Under the pieces are notes generated by a model, which was given only the letters and a program-made list of their open reading frames with translations, was not told the DNA's origin and did no database searches. A program made the position numbers and the translations under genes. From contig CM048845.1 in NCBI GenBank assembly GCA_026545225.1, forward strand, positions 83,417,033 through 83,481,032: 64,000 bases of DNA, in the 5' to 3' direction. The DNA comes from Cornus controversa. Its lineage: Eukaryota > Streptophyta > Magnoliopsida > Cornales > Cornaceae. This document shows positions 1 through 12,079 of the stretch, one piece after another. Within the stretch, counting starts at the first letter, position 1. Each line of letters opens with the position of its first letter.

Positions 1-12
1 TTGTCCTTGCAG

Positions 13-558
13 GTATGATTGGCTGGCAAAGAAGAATCTTCGTGCTGGATACTTTCTGTGGGCAATGCTCGCTTATGGATTAGGTAAAATAATAATACCA
101 ATATCCTTTCTCTGGCTACAATAATATTGAAAATCTTTCTAGTTAACAATGAAAGAAGGTTAAGATGTAAAAAGAACTTGATAAGTATATATATATATAT
201 ATATAATTTGCAATGTCAAAATACTTGTGTGATTTTTCAAATCCATGGCAGGTCTGCTTATAACATACGTGGCATTGAACCTGATGGATGGTCATGGCCA
301 ACCGGCACTTCTTTACATTGTCCCATTCACACTAGGTAATTTTCACTGCAAGAAGCAAATAAAATGTTTTTGGATGCAAAATGGCTTTATATGTTACAAT
401 TACTTTATCAATAAATTTTCACACATAATGCAGGAACCTTTTTGACATTGGGAAGGAAGAGAGGCGATCTTAAAATTCTATGGACAAGAGGAGAACCAGA
501 AAGAGTCTGCCCACATATCCAACTCCAATCATCTGAAGAATCAAATGAAGAGAAATAA
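13..558 (+). CDS. Signal peptide peptidase-like (SPPL) intramembrane aspartyl protease, 3' end only
   Basis: Three terminal exons are visible: 13-83, 252-335 and 434-558 (TAA). Each junction has a clean ag/gt and the phases agree. The encoded C-terminus starts [14 protein letters not shown] and contains [17 protein letters not shown], the PAL motif that lies next to the active site of presenilin/SPP-type proteases. The tail [18 protein letters not shown] followed by a hydrophilic Glu/Ser-rich end is typical of plant SPPLs. Family knowledge: these polytopic proteases cleave type II membrane segments in endomembranes, using Asp residues in YD and GxGD motifs; both lie upstream of this window, so the active site cannot be checked. 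It looks closest to the plant SPPL2/3/5 group, but the exact paralogue cannot be set from about 93 residues. The 3'UTR probably runs to about 800. Confidence 0.9.
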
Positions 559-1316
559 TGCATCTTCTTGTAATTTTGTGGTATATGTTAATACACCCGT
601 AGATCATCAATAGTCTGGTAAAGCACCAGCCTATCAATGGCTAGCAGAAATTGGAAATGTTACATTAGTGCTTGATGGGCTTAGAGGATTAACGCAGGGT
701 TGATTATTAATTAAGAGCAATGTGCATTTTATTTATATGTCTCTGTGCCATGTTATATAATGTATAGGTGTTTCATGATTTGGCCCTTATAAATTTCTCA
801 GTATATACTAATACTGTTTTCTTGCCTTTTACGTTTCCACCCCTAGAAAATGCTTTCAAATTTATGTGATGATTTGATGATGCTTTAGAATAGAATGCCT
901 TTGGTGATATTTATTGCTATTTGGTGGCAAATGTGCTATTTACTGTGTGTGATAACTGACATTTTACATTATTTTTAACTCCGGAAAGCTGACATTGACA
1001 TGGGGCCTCAATGATCGCTAAAACCAAATTGTGTTTCCGCCTGATAATATAGCAAATCTCATAAGGTGTAATTGTAATTAATTTTAAATTTTAATACATG
1101 TCTATTTACAATTTGGGATGTTCTTATCTTTTAAATGACGGGCATGTTTGTTTGTTGCAGATATGGATATACCTTTAGTTTACTACCAAACACCATAAAC
1201 TCGTGTTTCTGTACACATCCAGGTATCTCTATAACCAAACAGTTCCAAGAGAATTGAAGATCTAATTTCCACACTCATGATGCAATATAGACTAACAAGT
1301 GTCCAAACTCATGATG
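559..1316. other. 3' UTR and intergenic DNA downstream of the SPPL gene
   Basis: AT-rich sequence with no convincing coding potential. Near 1270-1335 the phrase CTCATGATG.AATATAGACT.AACAAGTG occurs twice in tandem, just before the inverted repeat described next. Confidence 0.5.
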
Positions 1317-1443
1317 TAATATAGACTTAACAAGTGAGCTGTTCTTAATTACTTCTTCATATTCAACTATGCAGCGATGGAGCCATCAATTCATCATATA
1401 CAAGCCATATAAGAAAGCCAGTTCACAATATCAAGCTAATTTG

Positions 1444-1486
<43 letters not shown>

Positions 1487-1615
1487 CACACACACCTGTT
1501 CTTCGTTACCTCTTCATATTCAACTATGGCTTGTGTATGATGAATTGATGGCTCCATCATGGCATAGTTGAATATGAAGAAGTAACTAAGAACAGCTCAC
1601 TTGTTAGTCTATATT
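1317..1615. repeat. Long imperfect inverted repeat (hairpin) with about 89-bp arms
   Basis: The left arm 1317-1406 and right arm 1528-1615 are near-perfect reverse complements, with a few mismatches and one or two small indels. The 121-bp spacer holds a (TA)n/(CA)n microsatellite (about 1447-1495). Transcription on either strand would give a long hairpin. No transposase or target-site duplication is evident. It could be a miniature element, a foldback formed by local inversion and duplication, or a small-RNA precursor; the sequence alone does not decide. Confidence 0.8.
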
Positions 1616-1718
1616 CTCCATCATGGCATAGTTGAATATGAAGAGGTAACAAAGAACAGGTGTGTGGACTGTGGAGCCATCAAGGCATAGTTGAATATGA
1701 AGAGGTAACAAAGAACAG

Positions 1719-1722
<4 letters not shown>
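1561..1722. repeat. Three direct copies of a ~36-bp unit
   Basis: The unit GGCATAGTTGAATATGAAGA begins at 1561, 1625 and 1684; the copies end in AAGAACAG. The unit is also part of the inverted-repeat arms, in opposite orientation at about 1342-1375 and 1497-1527. A (TG)n(TA)n microsatellite follows (about 1718-1752). Confidence 0.8.
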
Positions 1723-1752
<30 letters not shown>

Positions 1753-2454
1753 TTCTGTCATCAAGTCAGAGAAGGGACTCGAACATCGACACATCCAATC
1801 AGCTAATTCGGGTGTTACTTCTCGTAAATATTTCAAACTATTTTCACACTTGTTAATTTAATCTTTTAAATAAAGAATTTAAAGAAAATGAAAGCGTAAA
1901 AAAGTAGTGTAGGTGTCAAATCTATTAACTATTTGGAGTAATAATGCAAAATTTCCTTTCAGTGGAACTTTGGTTTGAAGTCACTTAGCAGTGAATGCAG
2001 GGCATCTATCCTCTGTGTTAGTGCCACGTGTTAGCAAATTAAAATTGGTCGGTTGGTCAGTCTCTACGCTGAGGTAGCACGGTAGAAAAATATGGTGTGA
2101 TATCAGGTTGAGGCCACGTGGACAAAGGGATGAGGTTAGGGCGGTTGATGTAAGATGTTTTGTTTGGGAGTGGAATCCTCTTGGCGATGTTAGGACTATT
2201 TGTTGTATTCTTTGTCAAGATTGGTTGGCATTGTGGGGTCATGGGGTTGCAGGTGGAGTGGACCTAAAGGGCTGCATGTGATTAAAGGAACGAGACCAAA
2301 TGGGCATCTCATGAGGGTGAGTTGTCAAGCATGATTGGTTACCCCTTTTGATTTAAAGATAAAAGAAAAAACAAAGATCATGATCACGATGCTTAGGCCC
2401 ACAAAATTCAATCAAGATATAGGAAGAGGGCAAATTATATGATTCCCATCTATA

Positions 2455-2485
<31 letters not shown>

Positions 2486-3200
2486 TTTGTTGATCATGCA
2501 AGGTAATGGAAATGATTTTAAAGAGTAGATATTGCTGTAGTTAAATCAGAGTAATCATTTAACATGTAGAGATAGGATTCAAGTTTAAGAGTGTTTTCAT
2601 CAATAATTTAAAACATTAAATATCATAGAATAAAAATAAAAAATAATGTGATAATGTCGTTCATTTAAAAAAAATAAAAAGTAACGATTCAGCTTAACAA
2701 AATATTTTTGTTGTGAATCAAAAATCAAGGAAAGTTGATAAATCAAGTTTAATTATATAAATTTTTACTTAACAAAGAAAAAAAAAAAAGGAGATTTTTT
2801 TTTCCTTTTTCTTTTTCTTTTTCATAAAGGAGGTTTACTTGTACCTTGAAGTTCTGAAATTTGTGAGGTATTTTTGGGAAGGGGACACAAGGGATGGCTA
2901 GTCACTCTCCCAACGGTCAGAAAAACGGCAAAACCTTTTCTCAGCCCACTCGTTCTGCTATGTATCTTAATTCATTTCTGTGGCTATGATTTGCTATTAC
3001 TTTCCAACGTTCTTATTTCATGATTAGTTGAATCATATGGCCCAGAACAGCTAATCAAATGCAAAAGTGATTCTGAATTAAGGGATAAATAATTGTGATA
3101 GAAGATAAGAACAAACATATAAACCCATTCAAATTAATCTGTCAGCATCCCTCCGTATTCTCCAGAACTCTCCTTTTCTCTCTCTAAAACAAATAATGAC
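1753..3200. other. Gene-free stretch upstream of the aquaporin gene
   Basis: No credible reading frame. It contains a (TG)n(TA)n microsatellite at about 2455-2486, A/T-rich runs and, towards the right end, pyrimidine-rich promoter-type sequence. The part nearest 3220 is presumably the aquaporin promoter. Confidence 0.5.
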
Positions 3201-3221
3201 ATGACATCCCACCTACAAGGC

Positions 3222-3228
3222 TATAAAG
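3222..3228 (+). promoter_or_regulatory. TATA box of the PIP1 aquaporin gene
   Basis: TATAAAG lies 142 bp upstream of the aquaporin ATG, in the usual context of a plant TATA box. A transcription start about 30 bp downstream would leave a leader of roughly 110 nt. Confidence 0.6.
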
Positions 3229-3312
3229 GACCCCAAACCCCTATCCTTTCTTTCTACTTTTCAACTTTGCTTCTGGGTTTGGAGAGCTGAAAGCAAAGCA
3301 CTTCTAGTTCAA

Positions 3313-3345
3313 GAGAGAGATCTAGAGAGAGAGAGAGAGAGAGAG
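3313..3345 (+). repeat. GA microsatellite in the PIP1 5' leader
   Basis: A run of mostly (GA)n ends about 20 bp before the aquaporin ATG. GA/CT tracts in leaders are common in plant genes and can bind GAGA-binding (BPC) proteins; any regulatory effect here is inference. Confidence 0.7.
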
Positions 3346-3363
3346 CTTAGTGAGTGAGTGACA

Positions 3364-6300
3364 ATGGAGGGTAAGGAAGAGGATGTTAAGCTTGGAGCCA
3401 ACAAGTACCCTGAGAGGCAACCATTGGGTACTGCTGCACAGACAGACAAGGACTACAAGGAGCCTCCACCAGCACCCCTGTTTGAGCCTGGAGAGCTAAA
3501 GTCATGGTCTTTTTACAGAGCTGGAATTGCAGAGTTCATGGCCACTTTCTTGTTCTTGTACATAACCATTTTGACTGTGATGGGTGTGTCTAAAGCACCT
3601 AACAAGTGTGCCTCTGTGGGTATCCAAGGGATTGCTTGGGCCTTTGGTGGTATGATCTTTGCCCTTGTCTACTGCACTGCTGGTATCTCAGGTTCGGAAG
3701 AAATCCCTCTTTTTCTCTCTCTGTTGTTGTCTGTGCTTGTGTGATCTAATTTTGAAATTTAGGACATGACCCATAGCATGAAAAACTTATAATTGAATCA
3801 CCTGACCTAGTTTTATCAGATGGATAGTATGTATTAGGAGAGTTTTACTACTTGATCTACTGTTAGAAATTAGAATTATAGTTCTCTACAAGTTTACTCA
3901 AATGAATTTTGGAGATATATTATATGAGTAAAAGGATATTATGTGGCTACTTTTTCCTTGCATCTTGTCCTGGATTCAGTTATCCAAGGGTTTAGAGTTG
4001 TAATTTCTCACTACACATAACTTCTTCTGGTCTAAACTCGATTATATTGATCTACTATGTGATTTTTGCAACAGGAGGGCATATCAACCCAGCTGTGACC
4101 TTTGGTCTTTTCTTGGCAAGAAAGCTCTCCCTAACCAGATCCATCTTCTACATAGTGATGCAGTGCCTTGGTGCCATCTGTGGTGCTGGTGTTATTAAGG
4201 GCTTCGAGAAGTCGTCCCAATTTGAGTTGCATGGTGGTGGAGCCAATGTTGTGGCCCATGGCTACACCAAGGGTGATGGTCTTGGTGCTGAGATTGTTGG
4301 CACCTTTGTCCTTGTCTACACAGTCTTTTCTGCCACTGATGCCAAGAGGAATGCCAGAGACTCACATGTCCCTGTAAGTATTCTTGGTTCTTCTCTATTT
4401 GATTCAGCTTCATAAATCGCTGTCTAACAAATTTGCTTAGCATGGGTCCTTAATATGATTCTTTGACTAATTGTCTTGTGTCTGGTTTGAACAATATAAG
4501 TGATTTTTTCATGATCCTTGTTAATGGGTTTTTCAGGTTTATGGTAGAAATTGTTGTTTCTTAGTTTGTTTTGTTTAATAGATGCTTTAATTCTTGTGAC
4601 CTGTAAATTTCTTTTTTCATGAATTATTTATTATGTTTTGTTGGCTTTCTCGATTGTCTGATAGGAAGGATAAGTGTCTGTTGTCATTTTGTATTTTGGT
4701 GGGAATAGGATGACTCATCAAATGATAATGATGCTAATATTGTGTTCCCCTTAATAAAATCTAACTTCTTTCTCAGCAATGAAAGATGCTTTGAGAATTA
4801 ACAATCCCTGTTGCAATCCTGGTTCTTAAGAAAATATTAAACTGGCAGACCTTGTGAGGGTGTTAGGTCACCAAGCTAAGTCTTTCTATATATGTTGTTA
4901 TGGTGTATGAAGGATGGTATGATACTGTTGTTTGTAACAATGATATGGTACGTTTGTCTTTACACTGCGGCACCGTAGCATTTTTCTATAAATATACATG
5001 TTTCCTAGTTGAGACACACACACCCACTTTGCCCCAATCAGGACTTGAACCATTGACCTTGTATACTTTAAAAGGTGAGGAAGAGTACCACTAGGCTACA
5101 ACTCTCGGTCATTTTCCTATTAATACACTGCGGATTGGGGAAGTCCAATATTACTCTAAGACATATCTTAGAGTAGTATTTATTTAGAGTACAATGAGCT
5201 TTGGTGCCCTCGTAGTTTCCTTTATTTTATGAATTTTAGGATTAATTATTTGGACAGAAGTGTTATTATCAGATTTTGCCTGAAAATTCATCTCAATAGA
5301 TGTGATAGTAACATTTTTGAAATTAATGAAACAATGATGATCATTTAGAGAAAAAATATTGATTATCGTTGTCTTGTTAATTTTAAAAATGTCCCTTGTC
5401 ACTTCTGTTGGTTTAATTTTTATGTGGATGCAGTTGGAGTGGGTTTAATTTTTCTGCTTGTTACTTACCAATTACCAATTAAAGTTATTGCATTCTCTTA
5501 CTTGTCGACTCTGGTAATGAGGCCAATATACATTCTCACTTGAGTTGCATTACATTGTGATCATAGGCAAAAAAATGCAATGAGTTAATTCTCACTTGAG
5601 TTGATTGAGAGAAAGTAAACTAATAATAGAAGAGAGAAGGATGTGTCGTTTGGCACTAGAAATGTGGAGGCTTTTGTCACTTTGATAGCTGCTAGAGGGT
5701 GCAACACCCTCTTTCTTTCACCTCTAATGTCATACGAAATTTGTGATCCACGTGACATGGACATGTAGTTTCTCTTTTAAATTCAAGTGATAGATGTTTG
5801 TTACTTTGCTATCATGTTAACTCCAAGTGATAGATGCTTATTATTACTTTGGTATCATGTTAAAAAATGCTATTGTTACATCAGTTCGTACATATTAAGA
5901 TAATGGATTCCTGCAGTGGGTAGGGATGTGCTATTTTTCTTAAAATCCATTAATTTGTATTGCACGAATCTGATGTGGCAGTGGTATTTTTGAAAATGAT
6001 AAAGTAATGCTCATTTCAACAAATTCCTTTATATTATATGGAAAATTTTATATTGTGTCTTTCTCCACTAGTAGTATGTGGCAGCAGATTACCACATCTT
6101 TTTACTGTATTAGATTTCATTTTTAGTAATTATTTTCCTTCTTTTTTATGTCAAAAAGCAATGGTCATTGCAAGTGGTAAATGATATATAATTTGAATAT
6201 ATAGTCATGGGAACAGTTGATCTATTTTCACACTCAAGTCAGTTCATTTAGAAATAATATGATTTCTTTGTGCTTAACAATGTTATTATGTTAGGCATTG

Positions 6301-6797
6301 AAGGTTGTAGCTGCATGTGTCGGAAACTAATAATATGATTTCGTTGTACTTGACAATGTTATTATTGTCGCTGCTTGTGTCGGAAACTTTGTGATTGTAA
6401 AGGAATGTTTGGATTGCAAAAATTTCAATCTGAGTTGTTCAAACTTGTGTTCTGTATTGCAGATTTTGGCTCCTCTTCCAATTGGGTTTGCAGTGTTCTT
6501 GGTTCATTTGGCCACCATCCCTATTACAGGAACTGGCATTAACCCAGCTAGGAGTCTTGGTGCTGCCATCATCTACAACAAAGATCATGCGTGGGATGAC
6601 CATGTAAGTCTTCTGATTAATAATATAACGCAACAAAAGTTTCATTTTTTGTATATCTTTGGTGGTGAATGAGAGTTAATTGTAACTTCTTATGCTTTCA
6701 GTGGATCTTCTGGGTTGGACCCTTCATCGGAGCTGCTCTTGCTGCCCTCTACCACCAGATAGTTATTAGAGCCATTCCCTTTAAGGCCAGGTCCTGA
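3364..6797 (+). CDS. PIP1: Plasma-membrane aquaporin, PIP1 subfamily (complete, 4 exons)
   Basis: Exons 3364-3691, 4075-4373, 6463-6603 and 6702-6797 join to 287 codons, the usual PIP1 length. The start is the ATG giving [20 protein letters not shown], the PIP1 N-terminal signature, followed by [16 protein letters not shown]. Six membrane segments are expected. Both pore motifs are present: HINPAV (NPA at about 114-116) and GTGINPAR (236-238). Selectivity-filter residues His224, Thr233 and Arg239 match water-conducting PIPs. The C-terminus is the short PIP1 tail ending PFKARS. Family knowledge: PIP1 proteins form tetramers, usually with PIP2, and carry water and small solutes such as CO2 or H2O2 across the plasma membrane. 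Exon-intron layout (3 introns) is the conserved PIP one. Intron 2 (4374-6462) is enlarged and contains a SINE-like sequence. No damage is seen, so the gene should be functional. Confidence 0.97.
4990..5110 (-). mobile_element. tRNA-derived SINE-like sequence in PIP1 intron 2
   Basis: Read on the minus strand, the segment has TAGCCTAGTGG (RNA polymerase III box A type) and, about 45 nt later, GGTTCAAGTCC (box B type), the spacing found in tRNA-derived plant SINEs. The 3' end and any TSD are not clear. It is not a tRNA gene, because no cloverleaf forms around the boxes. Confidence 0.55.
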
Positions 6798-6899
6798 GTG
6801 TTTCTTCTCTGATGGTTGCCGCATGACTCGTCTGTCCCTTTGTTTCTTTCACACTATGTCCTCCTTTTAGCTTGTGTCTTTTCCTTTTTATCTTCATGT

Positions 6900-8960
6900 G
6901 GATCTGGTGTCTAAATGTTAATTATGTGTGTAAATTATTGTGTTATCTATCTTTTGTTGAGTTATATGAAGGAATTCTTCTACCTTTTGTTTGCCACACA
7001 CACTCTTGTCTATGGGGGAGCATGTTATTTGTTATTCTCAGGTTGGCACTGTAATGATACAAATAGCCTCTTGTTTTAGAGCATGTTGTGTGTGGGGGAA
7101 TTCCATTGAATTATTCTTATTTTGCAAATAGCCGCCTCTTGATGCAGCAAAAAGCTCCGTCAACTATGAATTCCGAAATAGCAACGTCGAAATTGCTAAA
7201 AAACACCACACCCACATCCATTAGTCTGGATGGTATGATCTTTCTTCCAAAAAAACATTCATCACGCCAGATGGTGTGATATCTCTTCTAAAAGAAGTTG
7301 AGAGTTGGATCCTGGCATGGGCATATTGTGAGTTGGGGTTTGCTTTATATGAACACCTCTGCTCTCTATCACCAACAAACAGGTCAAATACCCTCACATC
7401 CTAGCTCACCGGATGACAGGAATGTCGGTCTACAATCTCTCTCACACTCCATACAAAGCTTATACTGAGTTAGGACTTTGGTTTTGCTACTCTCATGAAA
7501 GGTGTGTTTGAAATGAACTTATCTTGAAGAAGAGTGGGGTTGATGATTGTAGGACGGTAGATCCCAGTGACAGGAATTAATGCATAATTGTTGGGGGGCT
7601 ACCAGTCTGATGCAATGGTAATTCAAGCAAGCTCAAACTCGGTTTAACTGGTCCATTGAAGTTATCTTCTGCTTACTGTTGAAGATGCATGCATGGTGCT
7701 AGTGTTGTAACGACACGCACCATATGATATGATATTGTTTGTTTACTTGCACCGCTCATATAAACACATCTTTACCATACCCAGACAATGTGCTTCACCA
7801 TACTTGGAACTCTGTCCTTACCTTGATATGAATCTGCTTGATTGAGAGGGAGGAATTTTGAGAGAGAGAGGTGGTCATGAGAGAGCTATTGAAGCTAACA
7901 AGAGTTCAAGTTAATAATAATAATTATTATTCCATTAAAAAGAATCTTTCCGTCTCTCTCTCAAAAAATTGCAATGAGGAAGTGGGTACAGTTTTGAGAG
8001 TGAAAAGTTGAGAGGAAATTAGGGGTAATATGGAAAAGTGCGAGGAGGGAGAGAAAAGGTTGGAATAAGAAGGAAAGAACAAAAAGGGAAACTAGAGAGA
8101 GAATGAAGAGGATGAAAATAAGGGTATATTTGGAGTTATGGAAAGGATTAGGGGTGAAATTTACGTTTTAATCACATTAATAAGGCTAAATTTGATTTTT
8201 CCCGTAGTGGCCGAATAAATGGGTAATGGGTCAAATTATCCAAAATGGACCAAGATTAATAATGGTCACAATACTAAAACTATCAGTCATTTGCCGAAAT
8301 CCGTCATTGTTTTAACGTCTGATTAACAATAGTGGCTAATTGCAAAAGTTTCACTAGATTCAAGGGAGTTTTTTGTCACAAAATAATTCATGAGGGTTAT
8401 TTGCAAATATATAATAGTTTTCGATTTTTTTTTTATTTTTTATTTTTGCATTTTACCCTGTTACATTAATAAACCAGTCATCTTGATATTTCTCAAAATT
8501 GCCAAACGATAAGAAACATATTAGCAAGTAAATTAGAATAACTAAACACTAATTTTTGGTGCACATATGCAACTATTGGTGAATTTGTGGCACATTACTT
8601 TCGGGACATGGTTTTACACGTCACATGCGCATATGTGTTGTCCTTTATCACAACACTTATCGTGGTGAAGTATTACTATTGGTCTGAGAGTACCTAATAA
8701 TTTCTAATGAAACAGACCATGATTCCAAGTCAATAGCAACATGCTACATACGTATATGTGTCCCTTTTTATCTCAGCATTTGCTATGGTAACGTGTTACT
8801 ATTGATTTGAGACAAGTGAATCTGAGACTGGCTAATAAATAATATCTAATATACATAACAACTAAGATTCCATTTGGACCGAGTTCTTCAGAGATGAAAA
8901 TAATCAAGTGCACCAAAAGAAAATACATTTGAAAGCAATCTTGTACCCATAGAATCACTT
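6900..8960. other. Gene-free stretch after PIP1
   Basis: PIP1 3'UTR followed by AT-rich and GA-rich intergenic sequence. Nothing coding was recognised. At about 8625-8850 two diverged copies of a ~135-bp sequence (each with ATATGTGT...TTACTATTG..TGAGA) suggest an old tandem duplication. Confidence 0.4.
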
Positions 8961-8967
8961 GAAAAGA

Positions 8968-9150
8968 AGAGAAATGTTAAACGTCATAAAATTTTGTCAT
9001 GAATTTGTATCATGAATGATGTGGCACGTGATAATATCATGGGATTCCGTGTATGGAAAAAATCCCACCAATACTAACTCTCTATGTTACCTGCTACATC
9101 ATTCATGATATAAATTCATGAAATAATTTCATGACGTGTAGCATTGCTCT
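8968..9150. mobile_element. MITE (183 bp) with long terminal inverted repeats
   Basis: Ends AGAGAAATGTTAAACGTCAT and its near complement ...GACGTGTAGCATTGCTCT; the inverted similarity extends about 55 bp inwards. It is flanked by GAAAAGA on both sides (8961-8967 and 9151-9157). A second copy of the same family is at 62353-62567. Confidence 0.85.
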
Positions 9151-9346
9151 GAAAAGAATTCAGATGCATCCTATTCCCTGTGAATTTTAGTACTATGGTG
9201 AGTTTGTGGCATATCACTCACTATCTTCTATGTGCCAATTTTAACCTCTTCTTGCTGGTGCAACCTACTTTGAGGTTCTTTGCAATGAAGTTCTTCAAAG
9301 AAATGGATTTAGGTTCAATTATGTAAGAAATATAATCAGTAATGGA

Positions 9347-10035
9347 CAGGGGCGGAGCCAGGATTGGAGGGTGGAGAGGGCTAAAACAAAAAAAAAATGT
9401 AAGAAATCTATAATTTCTTCATCAACCAATGAAATCTTAGAGATTTCACTGTATTTGATATATATGTATATACAATATAATTCAGGATGTCATGCTCATA
9501 AACAGAAATATATTATAAATAAAAAATTTTGAACCCTTTCATCTCATCCATAAAAATTAGTCCTAATAAAAATTAAAATTGAACTCAAATATAAAATATT
9601 TTAGAAAAAAAAATAAACAGAACAAAATAGAAAAAACACAATGTAAAAGGCAAAAGTAGTGTCATATTACACTGAATCATATTACATAACATCAAGCACA
9701 CTACATATAGCTTAGAATTTGGATGTGAGATTTGGGCATCTTATTGATCAAAACCCATTCTCTTTTGATAATATCTAGATACAGTCTTAAAGAGAGAGAG
9801 AAAATAAAGTTTTGAGAGAAAGAGAGAGATTGTGGAAGAAGAAGGGAGTAAAAGGGTCTATAAAAGGGTGTTTGTTTAGAGAGTTTCTCTCAATTTCTCA
9901 CACTAATGGGCCTAATTGGAAGACCAAACATAAGGTGGGCTGGGCTAGTGGGTTGGGAAGAGTGGTAGTGAAAAAGAAAAAAAAATTTGGACCTGGGCTC
10001 TGGTCCAGGTTAACCCATTGCTAGTTCCGCCCATG
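9347..10035. mobile_element. Non-autonomous hAT-like transposon (689 bp)
   Basis: The termini CAGGGGCGGAGCCAGG and, reversed, CATGGGCGGAACTAGC form imperfect TIRs of hAT type. A perfect 8-bp target-site duplication GTAATGGA flanks the element (9339-9346 and 10036-10043). No transposase is encoded; the interior is A-rich with purine tracts. Confidence 0.9.
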
Positions 10036-10609
10036 GTAATGGATTTGATAGGATTTCAAATAAATGGAACTATCTTTTCCTACCTAAATTTTAGTGCATT
10101 ACAAGAAATCCCTCCCATGATGCAGACTTTCTTCAGTTTCACTCTTGTAGGGGGGAGATTAATGGATTAACTAATGATAAAAGGGCAGTCAAGAAATGAG
10201 CTATGTTTGGTATAGTAGGAGAGAAAAAAAGAAAAAAAAAATGATATTAACCCTATTAGTTATGAGAAAAAAGAATGAAAAAAAAAGATTATAGTGTTAA
10301 CAGTGCTTGGTTGATTAATGAGAGAAAAGGAAGAAAAGAATAGTGTTAATGCCTAACCATGTTTGGAGTGAAATGAAATGAAATTATTTCATTAAAATTA
10401 CCACTATGCCTTTTTATATTTAAAGGACCGAATGGTATTTTGTTCTTTTCCTTGTAAATTTAAGGGTAAAATTGGTGTTATAAAACTTTCATTAAACATG
10501 GTGTCCTTTCCTTTTATTTCTTTTCATTTTTGAAAGATAATAAAAACACTATTTGAGGGGTAGGTGAATCCCTCTATTTCCTTTCATAATTTCATAACAA
10601 ACCCAAGAT

Positions 10610-11072
10610 TAGGACTGTAAATGAACCGAGCTTAAGTCTGTTTCGGCTCGGTTCAAGCTCGTGATGAGCTCGGGGTCGACTTGTCATTGAGAAGTCCAGA
10701 CTTGACTTGTTTAATAAAAAAAAAATCATTCGGGCTCGATTTGAACTCGTGTTCAAAATTACTTTAACTCTTTCATTAACATAAACGAGCTTACACAAGT
10801 CTATATTTATGAACATGTTCATTCATGAACCTATACAAGCTTATATTTATGAACATGTTCATAAGCCTATATGAGCTTATGCTCAAGAACATATATGAAC
10901 CTATACAAGTTCATGTTCACGAGTCTAGACGAGCCGATCTCAATACTATTTAGGATTGGCTCATTCACTAAACGGTTCTAGAAATCGGGTTCTAGCTTAG
11001 CTTGTTTATTTAACGAATGGGCCCAAATTGAATCCAAGTTGTTTATGAACAACTCGTTCATTTGCAACCCTA
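10610..11072. mobile_element. Non-autonomous hAT-like transposon (463 bp)
   Basis: Ends TAGGACTGTAAATGAAC and, reversed, TAGGGTTGCAAATGAAC. The flanks CCCAAGAT (10602-10609) and CCTAAGAT (11073-11080) are an 8-bp TSD with one mismatch. The interior has internal repeats of the type GAACATGTTCAT..ATGAACCTATA. Confidence 0.85.
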
Positions 11073-11507
11073 CCTAAGATGAGAATTACTTCCATTTCCT
11101 TTTCTTTCCTCTCATGTCCTCCCATTCTTTCTTTATTTTTGGTAAGCTATCATTTCATTTCATAATATTTTTTTAGTGTTAAAATCATAAAACTCCCATC
11201 TACTATAAAAAATTCTCAAATAACCCATTGACTTTCCAATAACTCCCGTCTACTATCAATTTCTCTCGTACAAGGATAAATAGTAACGGCTCCGTCAGTT
11301 GGCATTTGAAATTAATAAATTATCCTTCATTTATTTAATAAATTTAAAATAAAGAAAAAGAATTATTATAAAGTGATGCATGTGCCCATCAGTGAATGAG
11401 TTACAAAACATTAAGCTAAATAGAAAAGGTTCAAAAGGGTTATAAGGGTCAGGTTTTCGATTAAATCCAAAATTCTTTCCTAAAGTCGATCGTTGCAGAG
11501 GAAGGAC

Positions 11508-12071
11508 TAAGGGTGGCAAAAATTCCCAACTCGGCGGGGACTCGCCTGGCCCCCCCCCCCCCCCCCCCCCCATTTAAAGCGGGTTTGGAGAACCGTTGAT
11601 TTAAATGGGACGGGGATGGATTTTGTTATTTAAAATTCGGTCGGTTTCGGGGTAGGAGCTGGGCAAGGTCGCCCCGCCCTATTTAAAATCCGCCCCAATT
11701 ATACTACACTTAATTGTTTATATTATATTACTTATGTGTATATATACTTTTAAAAATGTTAAATTTCAAAATATTTGATTTTGTTGAAAGTTGTGTAATT
11801 CTTTATTTTAAGTAAGGATAACAAAAATAAATAAGAAAATTTTAGAAATGACAGAACGTTAATGTTTGAAGAATGTTGAAAATTCATGAATCAAATGAGT
11901 TTTAACCGATTATGGGGCAGGGCGATTAGGAGCGGGATGGGTTAGGTCGATTATGGGGTGGGGATGGGGTGGATGGAGAATTTATAACCAGTTATGGAGT
12001 TTCTAAAAATAAACAGTTATGGGGATGGTGATTGGGATCCACGCCCCATAACCGACCTGTTGCCATCCTTA
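11508..12071. mobile_element. Non-autonomous hAT-like transposon (564 bp) with a long poly-C run
   Basis: Ends TAAGGGTGGCAAAAATTC and, reversed, TAAGGATGGCAACAGGTC. The flanking 8-mers GGAAGGAC and GGGAGGAT agree at 6 of 8 positions, so the TSD is diverged. The interior has an uninterrupted run of more than 20 C at about 11550-11571 and GGGGATGGGG-type sequence near the right end. Confidence 0.75.
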
Positions 12072-12079
12072 GGGAGGAT

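Noticed and set aside
5030..5100. Possible tRNA gene from the GGTTCAAGTCC motif
   Set aside because: Only promoter-box similarity; no acceptor stem or anticodon arm can be paired, so it is called SINE-like instead.
7088..7279. 63-codon plus-strand frame after PIP1
   Set aside because: No similarity recognised, no promoter context, and it lies in probable intergenic DNA.
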